Positions 62,568 to 64,000 of a stretch of 64,000 nucleotides of DNA are shown one piece after another (the stretch's first letter is position 1; the number at the start of each line of letters is the position of its first letter). Position numbers and translations under genes: made by a program. This DNA is from Planctomycetaceae bacterium (GTDB lineage Bacteria > Planctomycetota > Planctomycetia > Planctomycetales > Planctomycetaceae), in assembly GCA_019636285.1 (NCBI GenBank), contig JAHBXV010000007.1, forward strand, positions 114,555-178,554, read 5' to 3'. Under the pieces are notes generated by a model that worked only from the letters and a program-made list of their open reading frames with translations, was not told the DNA's origin and ran no database searches.

Positions 62568-63944
62568 TCAGAATCCGCCGTGGCCGGCTGCTCCCGCATA
62601 CGGGACGAAGTCTTCGAACCGCATCGATTCTTTTCGCCAGCGCAGCGTCACAATCCCCGTGGGGCCGCTACGGTGCTTGGCGACCACGACTTCCGCCTCG
62701 CCCGGACGGTCTTCCGGGTTGTAGGCATCGGGACGGTGCAGAAACATCACGATGTCGGCGTCCTGTTCGATGGCACCGCTTTCGCGAAGGTCGGCTAGTC
62801 GCGGTCGCTTGTCTTCCCGCAGTTCCACGCCGCGATTGAGCTGCGAGAGCGCAATCACCGGCAGACTGTTTTCCTTGGCGATGCCTTTAAGTCGCCGCGT
62901 GATCTGGGCGATCTGTTGCTCGCGGTTGGCCTTCTTGTCTTCCGGTTCAATCAATTGCAGGTAGTCGATGATGACCAGGCCGATATTGCGGCGGCGCTTC
63001 AGGCGGCGCGTGATGGCGGCAATCTGGCCCACCGTCCGGCCGGGCTGGTCGTCGATGAAGAGCGGTATCTGGCTGAGTTCATCGGCTGCGGTCACCAGCG
63101 CCTGCCGTTCGGGTTCGTCGAGCAACCCTTTGCGGACCTTGTGACCGTCGAGGCGGGCCCGAATGCACAGGAAGCGCTCGGCGATTTCCAGCTTCGACTG
63201 TTCGAGGCTGAAGATCACCACGCCGGTTTGTCCCGGCCCCGAAATCCACTCGGCCAGATTACAGACGAACGCCGTTTTTCCCATACTGGGTCGAGCCGCG
63301 AGAATCACCAGTTCCGTCGGCTGAAAGCCGTTGGTCTGGCGATCGAGATCCTGAAAGCCCGTCGGCAAGCCGCTGATCGTCCCTTCCTTGCCCACGCGGT
63401 CGTTAATGCGCGCCAGCGTGTCGAGCAGAATCTCGTCCATCGCGATTTTGTGGCCGGACTCCTGCTCTTCCAGAATCTGAAAGATGCCGCGTTCGGCCTT
63501 CTGCAGCACGTCCTCGGTATCCTCGGCTCCTTCGTAGCAGTCGCGCAGAACCTCGGTGCAAACCTGTGTCAGCGTTCGCTGGATCCACTTCTCGCGAACA
63601 ATGTTGGCGTAGTACCGGACGTTGGCCGCGTGCGGGACGGCGTCGAGAATCTCCAGGAGCGCCGGCACTCCGCCGACGTCTTCGAGCTTCCGCTGCTTGT
63701 CGAGCTCTTCCGCGAGCGTGACGGGGTCGATGCCATGCACGCCGCGCTCGTTCATCCGCAGAATGGTCTGGTAGATCGTCTGGTTGGCGTCGGCATGGAA
63801 GTGCGAGGGATGCAGAAAGTCCGCGACTTCATCGATCGAGTTGTTTTCGAGGAGAATGCTTCCCAGAACGCTCTTCTCGGCATCGAGGTTCTGCGGCGGC
63901 AATTTGCCGCTGAGCGCGGAAAAGTCTGCTCGCGAGATCGCCAT
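62568..63944 (-). CDS. dnaB: Replicative DNA helicase DnaB
   Basis: 458 residues. N-terminal helical domain (NLDAEKSVLGSILLENNSIDEV; DPVTLAEELDKQRKLEDVGG) and C-terminal RecA-like domain. Walker A is ARPSMGKTAF, Walker B VIIDYLQLI, and the H4/RF motif ALSQLNRGVE. The C-terminal loop FLHRPDAYNPEDRPGEAEVVVAKHRSGPTG is the family's conserved end. The ring helicase unwinds the fork 5'-3' with ATP. ATG 63944 is preceded by GGAGG seven bases upstream. No intein or insertion is seen. Its normal neighbour rplI would lie upstream, outside the window. Confidence 0.97.
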   Translation of the reverse strand: MAISRADFSALSGKLPPQNLDAEKSVLGSILLENNSIDEVADFLHPSHFHADANQTIYQTILRMNERGVHGIDPVTLAEELDKQRKLEDVGGVPALLEILDAVPHAANVRYYANIVREKWIQRTLTQVCTEVLRDCYEGAEDTEDVLQKAERGIFQILEEQESGHKIAMDEILLDTLARINDRVGKEGTISGLPTGFQDLDRQTNGFQPTELVILAARPSMGKTAFVCNLAEWISGPGQTGVVIFSLEQSKLEIAERFLCIRARLDGHKVRKGLLDEPERQALVTAADELSQIPLFIDDQPGRTVGQIAAITRRLKRRRNIGLVIIDYLQLIEPEDKKANREQQIAQITRRLKGIAKENSLPVIALSQLNRGVELREDKRPRLADLRESGAIEQDADIVMFLHRPDAYNPEDRPGEAEVVVAKHRSGPTGIVTLRWRKESMRFEDFVPYAGAAGHGGF

Positions 63945-64000
63945 GGCGCGCCCTCCGTGTTTTCAGAATCGTGACCTGGTGCCACGGCGATGCGGGCCCG

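Overview
The window reads as chromosomal DNA of a planctomycete (Planctomycetota, most likely order Planctomycetales; the genus cannot be fixed from the sequence). The evidence is the gene content: a DUF1559 pseudopilin, a divergent DUF1501 / DUF1549-DUF1553 (PSD1) cytochrome pair, a thioredoxin-haem-copper-oxygenase fusion, a very large PQQ-propeller protein, an FG-GAP repeat protein and lipid A genes (lpxD, lpxI). Base composition is GC-rich with strong GC3 bias. That bias produces long open but meaningless frames opposite most genes.

Layout. 0.5-6.2 kb: envelope and housekeeping genes (lpxD, lpxI, ftsH, a trans-sulfuration PLP enzyme). 6.4-10.9 kb: one 1493-residue secreted propeller protein. 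10.9-11.6 kb: a small toxin-antitoxin-like pair. 11.7-14.5 kb: a three-gene membrane operon (RDD, SpoIIM-like, unknown). 14.5-17.2 kb: rlmN, a Dabb protein and a DUF1570-type metallopeptidase. 17.2-19.5 kb: a DUF1559 gene behind a near-consensus sigma-54 promoter, then a small secreted protein. 19.6-24.8 kb, minus strand: an SNF2 helicase with an unknown partner, and an HD-GYP / DUF58 pair. 25-33 kb, plus strand: a MoxR-like ATPase, a large esterase, a frameshifted Hsp70-like gene and a TPR lipoprotein. 33-45.6 kb: DUF1501, PSD1 cytochrome, FG-GAP protein, ricT, amidase and the copper/thioredoxin fusion.

46.3-48.4 kb is the clearest accessory patch. Its codon use is less GC-rich, two of its genes start with TTG, it carries a DUF4263/Shedu-like PD-(D/E)XK protein (candidate defence nuclease) and two orphan genes, and its downstream edge runs in frame into an alpha/beta-hydrolase gene. 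From 48.4 to 64 kb: SRPBCC protein, a short uvrC, YHS metal-binding and Cys-rich proteins, ABC-2 permease, a c-type cytochrome, a sugar-ABC ATPase without its partners, a GspF/PilC protein, clpC, glutathione peroxidase, a zinc-ribbon orphan and dnaB.

Intergenic DNA is rich in small inverted-repeat elements whose ends read GTGCCAC/GTGGCAC or similar. At least seven different ones are listed, the cleanest having 26-bp perfect arms (48849-48999). No rRNA, tRNA, CRISPR array or autonomous transposon was recognised. The best leads for something undescribed are the toxin-antitoxin-like pair, the Shedu-like patch with its fused reading frame, the SNF2 + 176-residue partner, and the inverted-repeat families.
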